Assembly (NCBI RefSeq): GCF_001279525.1
Contig: NZ_LGDY01000058.1
Location: 1 to 64,000 of the forward strand
Direction of reading: 5' to 3'
Source of the DNA: Nocardia sp. NRRL S-836
Lineage (GTDB): Bacteria; Actinomycetota; Actinomycetes; Mycobacteriales; Pseudonocardiaceae
DNA length: 64,000 bases
Of this stretch, positions 31,674 through 42,600 are shown piece by piece (within the stretch, counting starts at the first letter, position 1; the number at the start of each line of letters is the position of its first letter). Position numbers and translations under genes: made by a program. Below the pieces are notes generated by a model. The model worked only from the letters and a program-made list of their open reading frames with translations. It ran no database searches and was not told where the DNA came from.

Positions 31674-34600
31674 TCAGCTCGCCCTGAGCGGCACCGACCA
31701 CCGCTGCTGCGGCGTGCCGACGCAGTCGTAGATCTGGATCTTCGTGCCGTTGTCGACGAGCCCCGCGTACACGTCCAGGCAGCGCGAGGCCTCGACGTTG
31801 ACGAACGTGGCGTCCGGGCGGGGGGTCCACTGCTGGCTCAGACCGTTGTGGCAGGTGGCCACCCCGGCCGGGGTGCCGTTGGGCAGCGCGCCGATGTCGA
31901 GGCACGTGCCCATGGACCGGATCGCGCCGTCGCCGATCGCGGCCCAGGTCTCGCCCTGCGGGCCGAAGCACTGCCACAGCCACACCGTGCCGTTGGCCGG
32001 GTTCTCCCCCTTGATGTCGGCGCACTTGCCCATGCCGACGAGGTTGCCGACCCACTGCGTCTGCGCGCTGAGCCGCCAGACCTGCGCCGGTGCCCCGGTG
32101 CAGTCCTGGATGGACTGTCCGGCCCCGTTGGCGGTGCCGGCCGCGGTCAGGCAGCGACCGGACGCCGGGTTGACGACGGTGCCGTCCGGCCGCGACTGCC
32201 ACTGCTGGTTGGGCTGGCCGTTGCAGTCGAACGGGTTCACCGCGGTGCCGGCGGCCGTGCCGGCGTTGACGATGTCGAGGCACTTGCCGCTGCTGGTGAT
32301 CCGGCCGTCACCGGTGATCGCCCACTGCTGCGCGGCGTTGCCGTAGCAGTCCCACGACTGTGCCTTGTTGGTGCGCGGGTCACCGCTCGCGATGTCCAGG
32401 CACCGCCCGGACGCGGCGTTGACGAGCGCGCCCTGCTGGCCGTGCTGGTCGGGCAGCCGCCAGACCTGGTCCGACCGCGCCGCGCAGTCCTGCAACCGCA
32501 ACGCCGCGGAACGGTCGGTGGTCGCCGGGGTCAGGCACCGTCCGGATCGGACGTTGACCAGCGCGCCGTCCGGGCGCACCACCCACTGCTGGGAGTACTC
32601 GCCCGGCGTGCACGCCAGCAGCACGACGGCGGTTCCGTTGGCGGTGCCGTTGTTCTGCGCGCCCAGGCACTTGCCGACGTTGGTCACCAGGCCGTCGACG
32701 GTGGTGGTCCAGCGCTGGTTGGGGAAGTTGTTGCAGTCCCACATCTGCAACTCGGCGACGTTGGGGTCGTAGCCGGGCACGTCGAGGCAGCGGTCGTTGA
32801 CGCCCCTGATCTCGCCGTTGCGCACCGCGGTGTTGTTCTTGACGCGGAGGTTGCGCAGGTACGTGGTGCGGTACTCGCCGTCGTTCTTGAAGCCGATGAA
32901 GCTGTTGACGTACGCCCGGCCGGCGTCGGTGACGGTGTGGCGGTTGACCTCCGCGCCATCGATCTTGACGATCACGGTGTTCCAGGCGACCGCCACCTCG
33001 GCGGTGTGCCAGTTGCCCGGCGATAACGCCTCCCCGCTGCGCGCCTTGCCCGGAGTGATCGAGCCGACGCTGCCGTCGGTGCCGATCTCGACCTCCACGC
33101 CGTTGCCGCGCGGCACGGCCGGGTTGGTGCCGGGGTCGGGGAACATCACGAACAGGCCGGTCCGCGCCAGCGCCTGGTTGCCGCGGAAGTCGAACTTCAC
33201 CGTGTAGTCGTTGCCGAACGAGTGCGCGGCGTACCAGGACACGTCGTTGCCCTCGGTGGTCTGCAGCTCACACCCGTTGGCGGACAACGGGGTCATGCCC
33301 GCGACCCGCCACGCCGACAGGTTCGTCTCCGCCCGGCCGTCGAACATGCTGGTGTACCCGGCCTCGCCGACCGGCAGGGCGCAGGCGCCGTCGTCGGTGA
33401 ACTGCGTGCCGCCGAGGAAGTAGCCCTGGGCGTCCAGCGCGAACTGGGCGTTGCCGCGTTCGTTGCGCACGGCCACCTTGCCGCTGGCGCCCAGCGGCGT
33501 CAGCACGGTCGAGGACGACCGGCCGCGCTGCTTCACGGCCAGGTTCGTCACCGGCGACCAGCCGATCTCGGCCGGTGCGACCGAGACCTCGGTGCCGAGC
33601 AGGTTCTCGGCGGCCGACGGCATCAGCACGGCGGCGGTGGCGGTGGCCGGGACGCCGGCCAGGCCGGTGACCTGGAACCGCGCGGTCTCGCCCTCGCCGA
33701 GCGGGCCGGTGCGCTGGCTGCCCGTCGCGGTGTCGGCGATGCGGGCCGGCTCGTCGAGCGGGACGTACTTGCCACCGGCACCGGCGGCGAACCAGCCGAC
33801 GACGTCGAGCACGGCGTGCGCGCGGCCGGTGCTGTTGCGCAGCCGGATGTTGCCGTCCTCGCCGATGGCGACGATGGAGGCGTTGGAGCGGCGTTCGTTG
33901 CGGTTGGCGCTCAGCGCCGTGCCGCCGTTCTCCGTGCCGAACAGGCCCATCGCGGTGCCCAGGGTCGACTCGACGGCGGTGAGGTTGACCGCGACCGCCG
34001 TGGCGTTGTCCGGGACACCGTTGGCGCCACGGGCTTTCACGGTCACGACCTCGCCGGGACCGAGCGGGGTGGTGCGCGGGCTGCCGTTCAGGCCGCGGGT
34101 GTCGAGCACCCGGACCGGGCTGTGCTGCGGGAAGTAGGTCGACGCGCTGTTGGGGCTGAAGTAGCCGAGCAGGTCGACGTTGTCGAACACCGGGCCCGCA
34201 CCGGCACGCAGCCGCACCGCGCGGTCGGCGCCGAGCTTGGCGATCACGAGGGCGTTGACCCAGCCGTCACCGGGCTGCACGCGCAGCGTCGTGGCCTTGC
34301 TGGTCGACCCGTTCTCCGGGAACACGTCCAGTCCGCTGGGCACGTCGACCGCACCCGACGCCGGGTTGGTGCGCAGGGAGATGTTGAGCGCCACCGCGGT
34401 GGTGTCGGTGGGGATGTCCGGGATCGCCAGGGTGAAGACCTCGCCGGCCGCGAACGCCCTGCCCTGGATCACCGAGATCTTCGGGAACGGCGTGTACCCG
34501 GACCCGGTCACGACCGGCACGGTGTCCGGCGTGCCCATTGCGAGAACGCCGGTGCCCCACTGGTTGTCGGACTTGCGCGGGTTGGTGCGCGTCTGCAGCG

Positions 34601-36077
34601 CGGTCTGGATCTGCGCGGCGTCGAGCTGCGGGTTGGCGGACTTCAGCAACGCCGCCGCACCCGCGACGTGCGCCGCGGCCGCGGAGGTGCCGCTGAGGTT
34701 CTGGCCGCCGTAGGTGGCGGTGCTGACCCTGGCGAACCCGGTGAGGTCGGGCTTGAGCCGGCCGTCGATCGTCGGGCCCTGGCCGCTGTAGTTCTCCAGG
34801 GTGCCGCTGCCGGGCTGGGTCGCGCCGACCGCCATGACGTACGGCGAGGTGGCGGGCTCGGTGACGCTGCCGGCCGGGGTGTTGTACTGCAACGGGTCGC
34901 TCGGCCCCGACACGAACAGGTCGAACCGGGTCGTGAACTTCGCGTTGTGGTTGCGCACGTACAGGTAGTAGAACTGCGCCGCCCCGGTCGAGTTGGTGAA
35001 CGTCACCTCCTCGGTCGGCCGCGCACCACCCGAGACGTCGCGCTGGTTGGTCGTCGACGCCGCCACGATCGCGGAGTCGGTGGGACCGGTCGGCGCCTTG
35101 GGCTGCGACATGACGTAGAGGTCGAGGTCCTCGTTCGTCCTGGGCCAGCCGTCCCACCGCAACGCCACGGTGGTCGTGACACCGGCCGCGACGTTGAACC
35201 CGTTGTTCTGCGCGGTGCCGTCGAACTCGACGAACCCGTTGCCGTTGGCGTCCACCGCGTTGCCTGCGAAGTGGTCGCGCGCCAGGTTGCCGGCCGCCAC
35301 GGACCACGTGACACCCGCCTCGCGGGCCTTGCGGACCACGTCGGCGGGACTGCCGGCCTCGCCGGTGCCGTCACCGCGCCCGGAGCTGAGGAACCCGATG
35401 GCGGCGGTGATCACCTGAACACCCTGCTGCCGCAACCAGTTCGTGGCGTTCTCGAAGTCGAGCGGCCCGTCGACGCACGCCCCGAACAGCTGCGCGTCGG
35501 GTGCCATGTCGTGCACCACCTCGGCCACGGCGGTGCCGTGGCTCGACGACCTGGTGGCGTCGTGGCAGCCGGAGCTGTCGACGGCGACGTTCGCCGGCAG
35601 CTCACCCTGCTGCTGCGCCTCGTCGAGCCCGGCGAAGCCGACGTCGATGACGCCGACCTTGACGCCCTGCCCCTTCTTGCCCGCGTTGATCCAGCCGTCG
35701 GCCCCCGACGCCTGCACCCCTTCGGAGGTGACGGCCATCGGGATCGCCCGCTCCGGCCGCTTCACCTCCACGATGGACTGCTCCTTGCCCAGCGCCGCCA
35801 CCTTGTCCTGCGGGACGGCGACCTGCGCGCGTGAGCCCTGGGTGGCCGTGACCTCGCCGCCGAGCTTGGTGACCGCCGTGCGGACGGCCTTCTGGTCACG
35901 GCCGTCGACGTAGAGCAGGACCTTGCCGTCGCGGTCCTTCGGGACCGCCTCACCGGGTCGTGGAGCGCTGATCGACTGCGGGACGTCGGCTGTCGCGGCC
36001 GTCGGAACCGTTGCCACGCCTGCCGTCCCCAGCAGCAGCGCGACACCTCCCACGACCACGCGTCTCATGCGGTTCAT
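31674..36077 (-). CDS. Secreted multidomain subtilase with ricin repeats
   Basis: A 1467-residue exported protein. Signal peptide (about 1-33), I9-like propeptide (about 45-110), S8 peptidase with Asp145 (VIDVGFAG), His180 (SSHGTAVAE) and Ser465 (LSGTSAAAAH). An inserted beta-rich segment (about 285-400) lies inside the protease domain. Then come beta-sandwich modules (about 510-860), a 3-keto-disaccharide-hydrolase/LamG-like domain (about 885-1065, YTSMFDG start), and about three ricin B trefoils (about 1075-1467) with repeated WDC and QQW motifs. ATG 36077 overlaps the stop of the SUKH gene (ATGA) and has an AAGGAA site. It probably cleaves proteins bound to carbohydrate surfaces. A role in processing the RHS toxin is possible from context only. 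Confidence 0.87.
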   Translation of the reverse strand: MNRMRRVVVGGVALLLGTAGVATVPTAATADVPQSISAPRPGEAVPKDRDGKVLLYVDGRDQKAVRTAVTKLGGEVTATQGSRAQVAVPQDKVAALGKEQSIVEVKRPERAIPMAVTSEGVQASGADGWINAGKKGQGVKVGVIDVGFAGLDEAQQQGELPANVAVDSSGCHDATRSSSHGTAVAEVVHDMAPDAQLFGACVDGPLDFENATNWLRQQGVQVITAAIGFLSSGRGDGTGEAGSPADVVRKAREAGVTWSVAAGNLARDHFAGNAVDANGNGFVEFDGTAQNNGFNVAAGVTTTVALRWDGWPRTNEDLDLYVMSQPKAPTGPTDSAIVAASTTNQRDVSGGARPTEEVTFTNSTGAAQFYYLYVRNHNAKFTTRFDLFVSGPSDPLQYNTPAGSVTEPATSPYVMAVGATQPGSGTLENYSGQGPTIDGRLKPDLTGFARVSTATYGGQNLSGTSAAAAHVAGAAALLKSANPQLDAAQIQTALQTRTNPRKSDNQWGTGVLAMGTPDTVPVVTGSGYTPFPKISVIQGRAFAAGEVFTLAIPDIPTDTTAVALNISLRTNPASGAVDVPSGLDVFPENGSTSKATTLRVQPGDGWVNALVIAKLGADRAVRLRAGAGPVFDNVDLLGYFSPNSASTYFPQHSPVRVLDTRGLNGSPRTTPLGPGEVVTVKARGANGVPDNATAVAVNLTAVESTLGTAMGLFGTENGGTALSANRNERRSNASIVAIGEDGNIRLRNSTGRAHAVLDVVGWFAAGAGGKYVPLDEPARIADTATGSQRTGPLGEGETARFQVTGLAGVPATATAAVLMPSAAENLLGTEVSVAPAEIGWSPVTNLAVKQRGRSSSTVLTPLGASGKVAVRNERGNAQFALDAQGYFLGGTQFTDDGACALPVGEAGYTSMFDGRAETNLSAWRVAGMTPLSANGCELQTTEGNDVSWYAAHSFGNDYTVKFDFRGNQALARTGLFVMFPDPGTNPAVPRGNGVEVEIGTDGSVGSITPGKARSGEALSPGNWHTAEVAVAWNTVIVKIDGAEVNRHTVTDAGRAYVNSFIGFKNDGEYRTTYLRNLRVKNNTAVRNGEIRGVNDRCLDVPGYDPNVAELQMWDCNNFPNQRWTTTVDGLVTNVGKCLGAQNNGTANGTAVVLLACTPGEYSQQWVVRPDGALVNVRSGRCLTPATTDRSAALRLQDCAARSDQVWRLPDQHGQQGALVNAASGRCLDIASGDPRTNKAQSWDCYGNAAQQWAITGDGRITSSGKCLDIVNAGTAAGTAVNPFDCNGQPNQQWQSRPDGTVVNPASGRCLTAAGTANGAGQSIQDCTGAPAQVWRLSAQTQWVGNLVGMGKCADIKGENPANGTVWLWQCFGPQGETWAAIGDGAIRSMGTCLDIGALPNGTPAGVATCHNGLSQQWTPRPDATFVNVEASRCLDVYAGLVDNGTKIQIYDCVGTPQQRWSVPLRAS

Positions 36078-36616
36078 GCGTTTCCTTCTTGTTGTTCGGG
36101 CTCGAAGTCGGGTTCGACGCCCTGCAGGTAGGGGTCGAAGAACTCGTGGGTGAACCGGCCGGTGAGCACGTCGCGCAGGAACTCCGACGCGGTGCCGGGG
36201 TACTCGCCCCAGCCGGTGAGCTCGTCGTCGCAGAACACCGTCGGCCAGCGCGCCGGGTCCCCGTCCCCGGTGCGCCAGAAGAAGACGTGCCCCTCGGTGC
36301 TGCTGGCCCACGGCAGCAGGCCGCCGGGCGCCGGGTACGCCGGATGCGCGGTGTCCGCCGCCTCGCGCAGGACGGCCAGGGCGTCCTGCGCCTCCCACAG
36401 GAACGGCGAGTTCCCGTTGGCCAGCCGCACCGGCGAGGGCACCGTGACGAACGAGCTGAAGTACCCGGTCGGGAACCGGTTCACCAGCGCGTGGAAGTCC
36501 GGCGGCAGGCCGATGCCGAGCGTGCGTTCCACGTCCCGCACCGCCTCGTCCGCGTCGACCGTGCCGTGCCAGCCGACCAGTGCGGCCAGTTCGTCAACAG
36601 CTGGGTCGTGTGCCAT
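36074..36616 (-). CDS. SMI1/KNR4 (SUKH)-type immunity protein
   Basis: A 180-residue soluble protein. DEAVRDVERTLGIGLPPDFH is the typical SUKH start (acidic helix, then G-LP-DF), followed by LVNRFPTGYFSSFVTV, LLPWASSTEGHVFFWRTGDG and a C-terminal FLRDVLTGRF. SUKH proteins neutralise nuclease toxins in polymorphic toxin systems. The start (ATG 36616, GGAGGAAAG site) lies 23 bases inside the end of the RHS gene, and the stop overlaps the subtilase start by 4 bases. Its position directly after the toxin tip fits immunity to that nuclease. Confidence 0.85.
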   Translation of the reverse strand: MAHDPAVDELAALVGWHGTVDADEAVRDVERTLGIGLPPDFHALVNRFPTGYFSSFVTVPSPVRLANGNSPFLWEAQDALAVLREAADTAHPAYPAPGGLLPWASSTEGHVFFWRTGDGDPARWPTVFCDDELTGWGEYPGTASEFLRDVLTGRFTHEFFDPYLQGVEPDFEPEQQEGNA

Positions 36617-39600
36617 TGAGCTTTCCTCCCGGGTAGCCGGATGCCGGGTGCGGGTTGAAGATCCGCTGGCCACAGGTGAAGCCCTTGTCCCCGACCGCGT
36701 AGATGTCGATGGCGGAGGGCACCGCGTCCTCCGGCCGGGCGTAGATCGCCTCGACGCGGTAGAAGACCCGCTGGCCGCTCCTGACCGCGTCCGCGATCTC
36801 GTTCTCCACGCCGAGCATGTCCGTCTGGTTCACGTCGGCGTCCAGCGGCACGATGTTCTCGCGTCCGCCCTTGCCGAAGAACTGGTAGCCGATCAGGTGG
36901 CTCTTGTTGTGCTGCCCGTGCACGTAGCCGACCGGCTTCTGCTCGTAGCGGGGCCCCTTGGGCTTGAGGTCGGTCAGGCACACCGTGCCCACGGTCGCGC
37001 GCTGGGCAGGCCAGCCGCGGCTCTTGCCCGCGTAGGGTCCGGTCCAGTTCTTGATGTCCTCCATGTCGTCGTTGAACACCTCGTTGACCGCGACTCCCGG
37101 ATCGCCTTCGAGACAGCCCTCCTCGTCGGGCTTGCGCTTCTCGTCGGCGCCGACCACCGCGTCGTACGGCTGGCCGATCAGGTCACCGACGATGTCGACC
37201 ACGGTCGGCGTCACCTTGGTCGCGATGTCGATCAGGGTGTTCGCCAGGTCGGTGATGACGGTCAGCGGGCTGGTCGGGTCGTACGAGGTCGGCGGCCGCA
37301 CGACGGTGCCGCCGGGTGGTGGCCGGAACGCGGGCTTGTGCAGGTCGGTCCACCAGCGCGGCGGGGGCGGCGGTGCGGGCCTGGAGATCGGCTTCGGCTT
37401 GCCCGCACCGGGTCCCCTGTACCCACCGGGACCGGCCACGCACGTCTTCTTCTGCCGGCAGTTGGGAGGCGGAGGCGGCACGACCTTCTGCCCACCCCGG
37501 TTGCAGCCGCCGATGTAGTACCTGCAGTTGCGGCCCACCGGGATCGGGTCCTCGTCACCACCGGCCTTGGCGTTGTAGCAGCCGTACCGGGGGCATTCGT
37601 CGTTCACCAGCCGTCCGGCACAGTCGGCGTCGAAGAGCGTGTGCTTGACCGGTTCCCAGAACGCGTCCCAAGGGGTCTTCACGTCCTTGGCCACGTTGTA
37701 CAGGCACTGCGCCATGTCGTGGCCCGAGTCGTCCACTCCGGACAGCGGGCTGCTGTTGCCGTAGGCGTACCGGTTGGCGGCCGAGGACGGCGTCGGGTCG
37801 AGCGTCCAGTCGTCCCGGCTGGCGAACCGGCCGGTCTCCGGCAGGTACCAGCGCGCCGACATGTTCACCGCGCCGGTGCCGCCGTCGGTCCAGTCGCCCT
37901 GGAAGCCGACGGAGGCCGTGTCACCCGACGACGAGGTCACCGCACCGAACGGGTCGAAGGACCGCTGGCCGTCCACGGTGTTGCTCAGGTACCGGCCCAC
38001 CACGTCGCCGTGGCTGTCGGCGTAGAGCATCCGCGCGGTACCGGTGCCCTTGTCGGAGAACGCCGACCCGTCCGGCAGCCGGCTGATCGTCCGCGCACCG
38101 TCGGACACCACCTCGTTGGTCTGTCCGAGGTAGCGGAACCCGGTGCCGTTGCGCGCGGCCACCCGGTCCAGCGAGTCGTAGGTGTAGCGGGCCGCGCCCA
38201 TCGCGGTCAGCCGGTCGAAGGCGTCGAACGACGAGCTGTTCACCGCGCCGTCACGGGTCTGCGAGGACAGCGTGCCGCGTGCCGTGTAGTCGTAGGTGAC
38301 CCCGTCGCCGGAGGTCAGCCGGTTCTGGGCGTCGAAGTCGAACGTCCGGTCGCCGACGGAGGTCCGGTTGCCGGAGTCGTCCCAGCCGTAGGCGGTGGCC
38401 TTGCCGGCCTGGTCGGTCCACGACGTCAGGCGGCCGGCGCCGTCGTAGCCGTAGGTGTTGGCGTTCTTGGCCGTCACCTGGTTGTCGCGGTCGTAGCCGT
38501 ACGTGGTGCCGAGCAGCACCCGTGGCGGCACCCCGACGTCGATGGTCTGCTGCACCTGGTCGGAGACGAGCCGGCCGAGCTCGTCGTAGGCCATGCGCCG
38601 CACGGTGTAGCCGCCGAGCGCGCGGTCCGCGACCGAGGCGGCGCGGCCTGCCTTGTCGTAGCCGTAGTCGGCGGTGCGGCCGGTCAGGGCATCGGCCGCC
38701 GACGTCAGCCGGCCGGCCTTGTCGTAACCGAACGCGGCCGTGCCGGAGGCGTCGGTGCGGCTCGCGACGGTGCCGTCGCCGTTGTAGGTGTAGGTGGTGT
38801 CACCGCCGGGGCCGCGCGCGGTCAGCAGGTTGCCGCGGTCGTCGTAGCGGTAGAGGTCCGAACCGGCCGAGGCGAGCCGGCCCGCGGCGTCGTAGCCGAA
38901 GGTGCGGTCGGCGGTCTCGGACTCGGCACCGGAGCCCTGCTCCAGCGTCACCCTGCCCTGCGCGTCGAACGTGCGGGTCACCTCGACGCCACCGGGCTTC
39001 GCCAGCCGGACGGCCTGTCCCCCGGCGTCGTAGGACGACGTCCAGGTGGCACCACCGGGTTCGACGACCGACTCGGGCAGGCCCCACGGCGTGAAGGTGT
39101 AGGTGGTCGCGTTGCCCCGGCCGTCGACGAACCGGCTGCGGTTGCCCAACTTGTCGTACCCGGTGGTCGTGACGACCTGCTTGGTCGCGGAGACCCGTTC
39201 GGTCTGCTGGACGACACGGTCGAGCGCGTCGTAGCCGAAGGTCACGAGCCGGTCCTCGGCACTGCGGGTCGCGGTCACGTTGCCGTTGGGGTCGTAGTCG
39301 GTGACCGAGGCGCGCTTCTCCTGACCCGCAACGGACTGCGCGGTCCGCACCGCCCGGCCCAGCAGGTCGAACGACGTCGTGGTCGTGAGCCCGGTCGCAT
39401 CGGTGACGGTGTTCTGCCGGCCGGCGATGTCGTAGCCGTAGCTGATCGCGCGGGACGTGGCGTCGGTGCTGGACGTCAGCTCGCCCGCCGCGTTGTGGGC
39501 CGCCGTGGAGACGTTGCCCTGCGGCGTCTCGACGGACACCGCGTTGCCGGCGTCGTCGTAGCCCGTGCGGGTCGTGTAGTAGAGCGTTCCCGACGGCGTG

Positions 39601-42600
39601 CGGTCCGCCTGCGTCACGGTGACCCGGCGGCCGAGCTCGTCGTAGGTGAACGACGTCTGCGCACCGCCGGCGTCCGTGCTGAGCAGCAGCTCGCCGTCCT
39701 TGGAGTACCGCGACGACAGCACGCTCGGCGAGGATCCGATCTGCGGCAGCGTCACGGTCGACACGCGGCCGTACGGGTCGAACGTCCGCGAGGTGGTGCG
39801 CTGCAACGCATCGGTCGTCTTGACCGGGTTGCCCGCGTGGTCGTACTCGGTGCGCGTGCCGGCACCCTTGATCGGCTGCCCGCCCGCCGGTGTGTAGTCC
39901 GGCAGCGCACCCGACACCGCACGACCCATCAGGTCGCGCTCGGTCGTGGTCACGTTCCCGGAGCCGTCCCGCGTCTGCGTGACCTCACCGAAGGCGTTGT
40001 AGCCCAGCACCTCCGCACGGCTGAAGCCGGTCGTGCGGACACCCGCGACCCACGCGTCGGCCGCGGGGTGCGTCGTGCGCACCAGCTGACCGGCGAGGTC
40101 GTAGTCGTAGAACGTGGTGATGCCGCGCCGGTCCGTCGAGCTGCGGACGAGACCGCGCTCGTCGCGGTCCACCGACGCCGAGACGGTGGACGAACTGTCG
40201 AGGAACGCGTCCTCGCGCACCTGCAGACCCGCGGCGTCGTAACCGAAGACGGTCGTCTCGACCCGCGAGGGGTCTGCCGCGCCCCGCAGCTCGGTGCGCG
40301 TGACGTTGCCGGCGAGGTCGTACTGGTTGGTGGTGACGCGGTTCAGCCCGGCCGGGTCGAACGCGGTCGTCACGACGTTGCCCGCCGCGTCGTGGGCGAA
40401 CGTCGTCCTGCGGCCGCCCGCGGTGGTCCGCTCGGTCAGCTGCCCGGCCGGGTCGTAGACCCGTTCGTCGAGGGTGACGCTGCGGCCCTGGACGGTGCGG
40501 CGCACGTTCGCGAGCAGGTCGTCGTTGTAGTAGCTGTAGGAGGTCAACCGGCCCATGGCGTCCGTGACCGAGGCCAGCCGCCCGGCCGGGTCGTAGGCCC
40601 GCGCCTCCAGGGTCATCGAGGTGGCGGCCGGGTCCTCCGGGTTCACACCGGGACCGGAGGCGGCGCGGGACAGCAACCGGCCGCGCTCGTCGTAGCGGTC
40701 GGACCACGACGTTCCGCGCACGTCCTTCACGACCTGCGTCAGGCCGTTGTCGGAGTACGACCGCTCCTCGACACCGCCGTCGGCGAACTCGATGCGGGAC
40801 AGGCGGTCCGCGGCGTCGTAGCCGTACTTCGTCGAACGCGCCGGATCACCGCCGGTGCTGTCGGACAGGGTGGTCTCGAGCAGGTTTCCGTTGCCGTCGA
40901 AGCGATGTGTCGTCACCGCGGTGTGCGTGACGCCGGTGACCTCGTTGCGCACGCCCGGTGCGGTCACCTTCACGACCTCGGAGCGCGGCGAGTACTCATA
41001 CGTGGTCGTGCCCAGGGCACCGTCGCCGCTGTTGACCAGCGACTCGGTGGTCTGGCGGCCGAACAGGTCGTAGCCGTACCGCGTGCGCAGCCCGGTCGGT
41101 CCGGTCAGCTCGTCGAGGTCGCCGTTGGCGCGGTAGGTGCGCCTGGTCAGCTCGCCGCGCGGCCCCGTGCTGGTCAGGAGCAGGCCAGCAGGCGCCTTGC
41201 CGCCGCCCGCGGCGTCCTCCGCACCGGTCGTGTACGTCGTCGACTCGGTCGGCGCGGTCGTGTACCCGGCCGGGACCGGGCGGGTGACCCGCAATGGCCG
41301 ACCGGCCGTGTCATAGGTGTAGGAGGTCCGGTACCGGGTGTCGGCCGGTCCGGACGAGCGGGCGTCCGAAGAGGACTCCAGCTTGTCGCGGCGCGGGTCC
41401 AGCACCACGTCGGACTTGATGTAGGTGAAGTACTCCGTGTTGCACGAACCGGCGGTGCGGCAGGTCTTGCGGCTCAGCACGTTGCCGCGTTCGTCGGTGG
41501 TCTGCTCGGTGCGGAACCCGTTCTCGTCGACGGACGCGGACGGGAACCCGGCGGTGTTGTACTCGTAGCGCGCGACCTCCCCGTCGTGGGTGCGCGAGGT
41601 GAGCCGGCCGCCGTTGTCGACGTCGAACGTGTAGGTCCAGTCGCCGTAGCCGGACGGGCCGCGCATCGTGACGGTGCGGGCGGCGTCGAGCACCACCGGG
41701 GTGTCGAGCGTCCACAGGCGGCCGCCGTGGTCGGTGAGCGTGCGCACCCGGTCGAAGACGTCGTCGTAGGTCAGGGCCGCGAACCGGCGTTGGTCCTGCG
41801 GCAGCTCGATCTTGCTCAGCTGCTCGGCCGGCGCGCCCGCCCGGAAGTGCGTGGCGGCCGCGAGCGAGCCGATGGTGTGCTGGTAGAGCGCCACCTCGTC
41901 GATGGCACCGGAGAAGTAGAAGTCGCCGCCGTTGGTGGCGGGCCAGCCCTTGGCGTTGCCCGCGCCGAGCGTCAACCGGCCCTGCCCGCGGTGGTCGACG
42001 AACCCGAGCAGCTCCTGGCCCACCGCGACGCCGTCGACGTACATGAGCTGCCGGTCGATCGCCGCGGACAGCACCACGTGGTGCCACCTGTCGTCGTCGA
42101 CCTGCCGCGTGCTCACGATCTGACGCGGCCCGCCGTTGTCGCGCAACGAGAAACCGCCGTACAGCAAGCCGTCCGTGCCGACGTACAGGATGGGCGTCGA
42201 CCTGCCACTCGCGGGGAACTCCTGGTCGGAGTAGCTGAGCAGGGTGCCCTGGCTGCCGGTCTTGAACCACAGCTCGACCGCGAGCGACATGGTCGAGGTG
42301 GTGAGCTGCTCGGGCAGCGTCACGTAGCTGCTGTTGCCGTCGAACGTGCCGGACTTGTCCCCCGTGCCGCCGAGCGCTCCGGTACCGCCGAACAGCACAC
42401 CGTGCTGCTTGCCCGCGTCCGCGCCGTCGCGGCGGGCCACGGCGTTGCCGACGGTGTCACCGCCGGTCTCGCCCAGCCGCCAGTACGCGCGGGGCTTGTT
42501 GTCGAGCACCGTGCTGCGGTAGTGCGAACCCTGCTGGTAGCCGTAGGTGGTGCAGTTCGGCGCGGCTCCCGGCGCGCACGCCTTGGTCAGCCTGTCGCCG

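Noticed and set aside
33222..35834. Open frame of 870 codons on the plus strand
   Set aside because: Antisense to the subtilase gene, with no domain signature.
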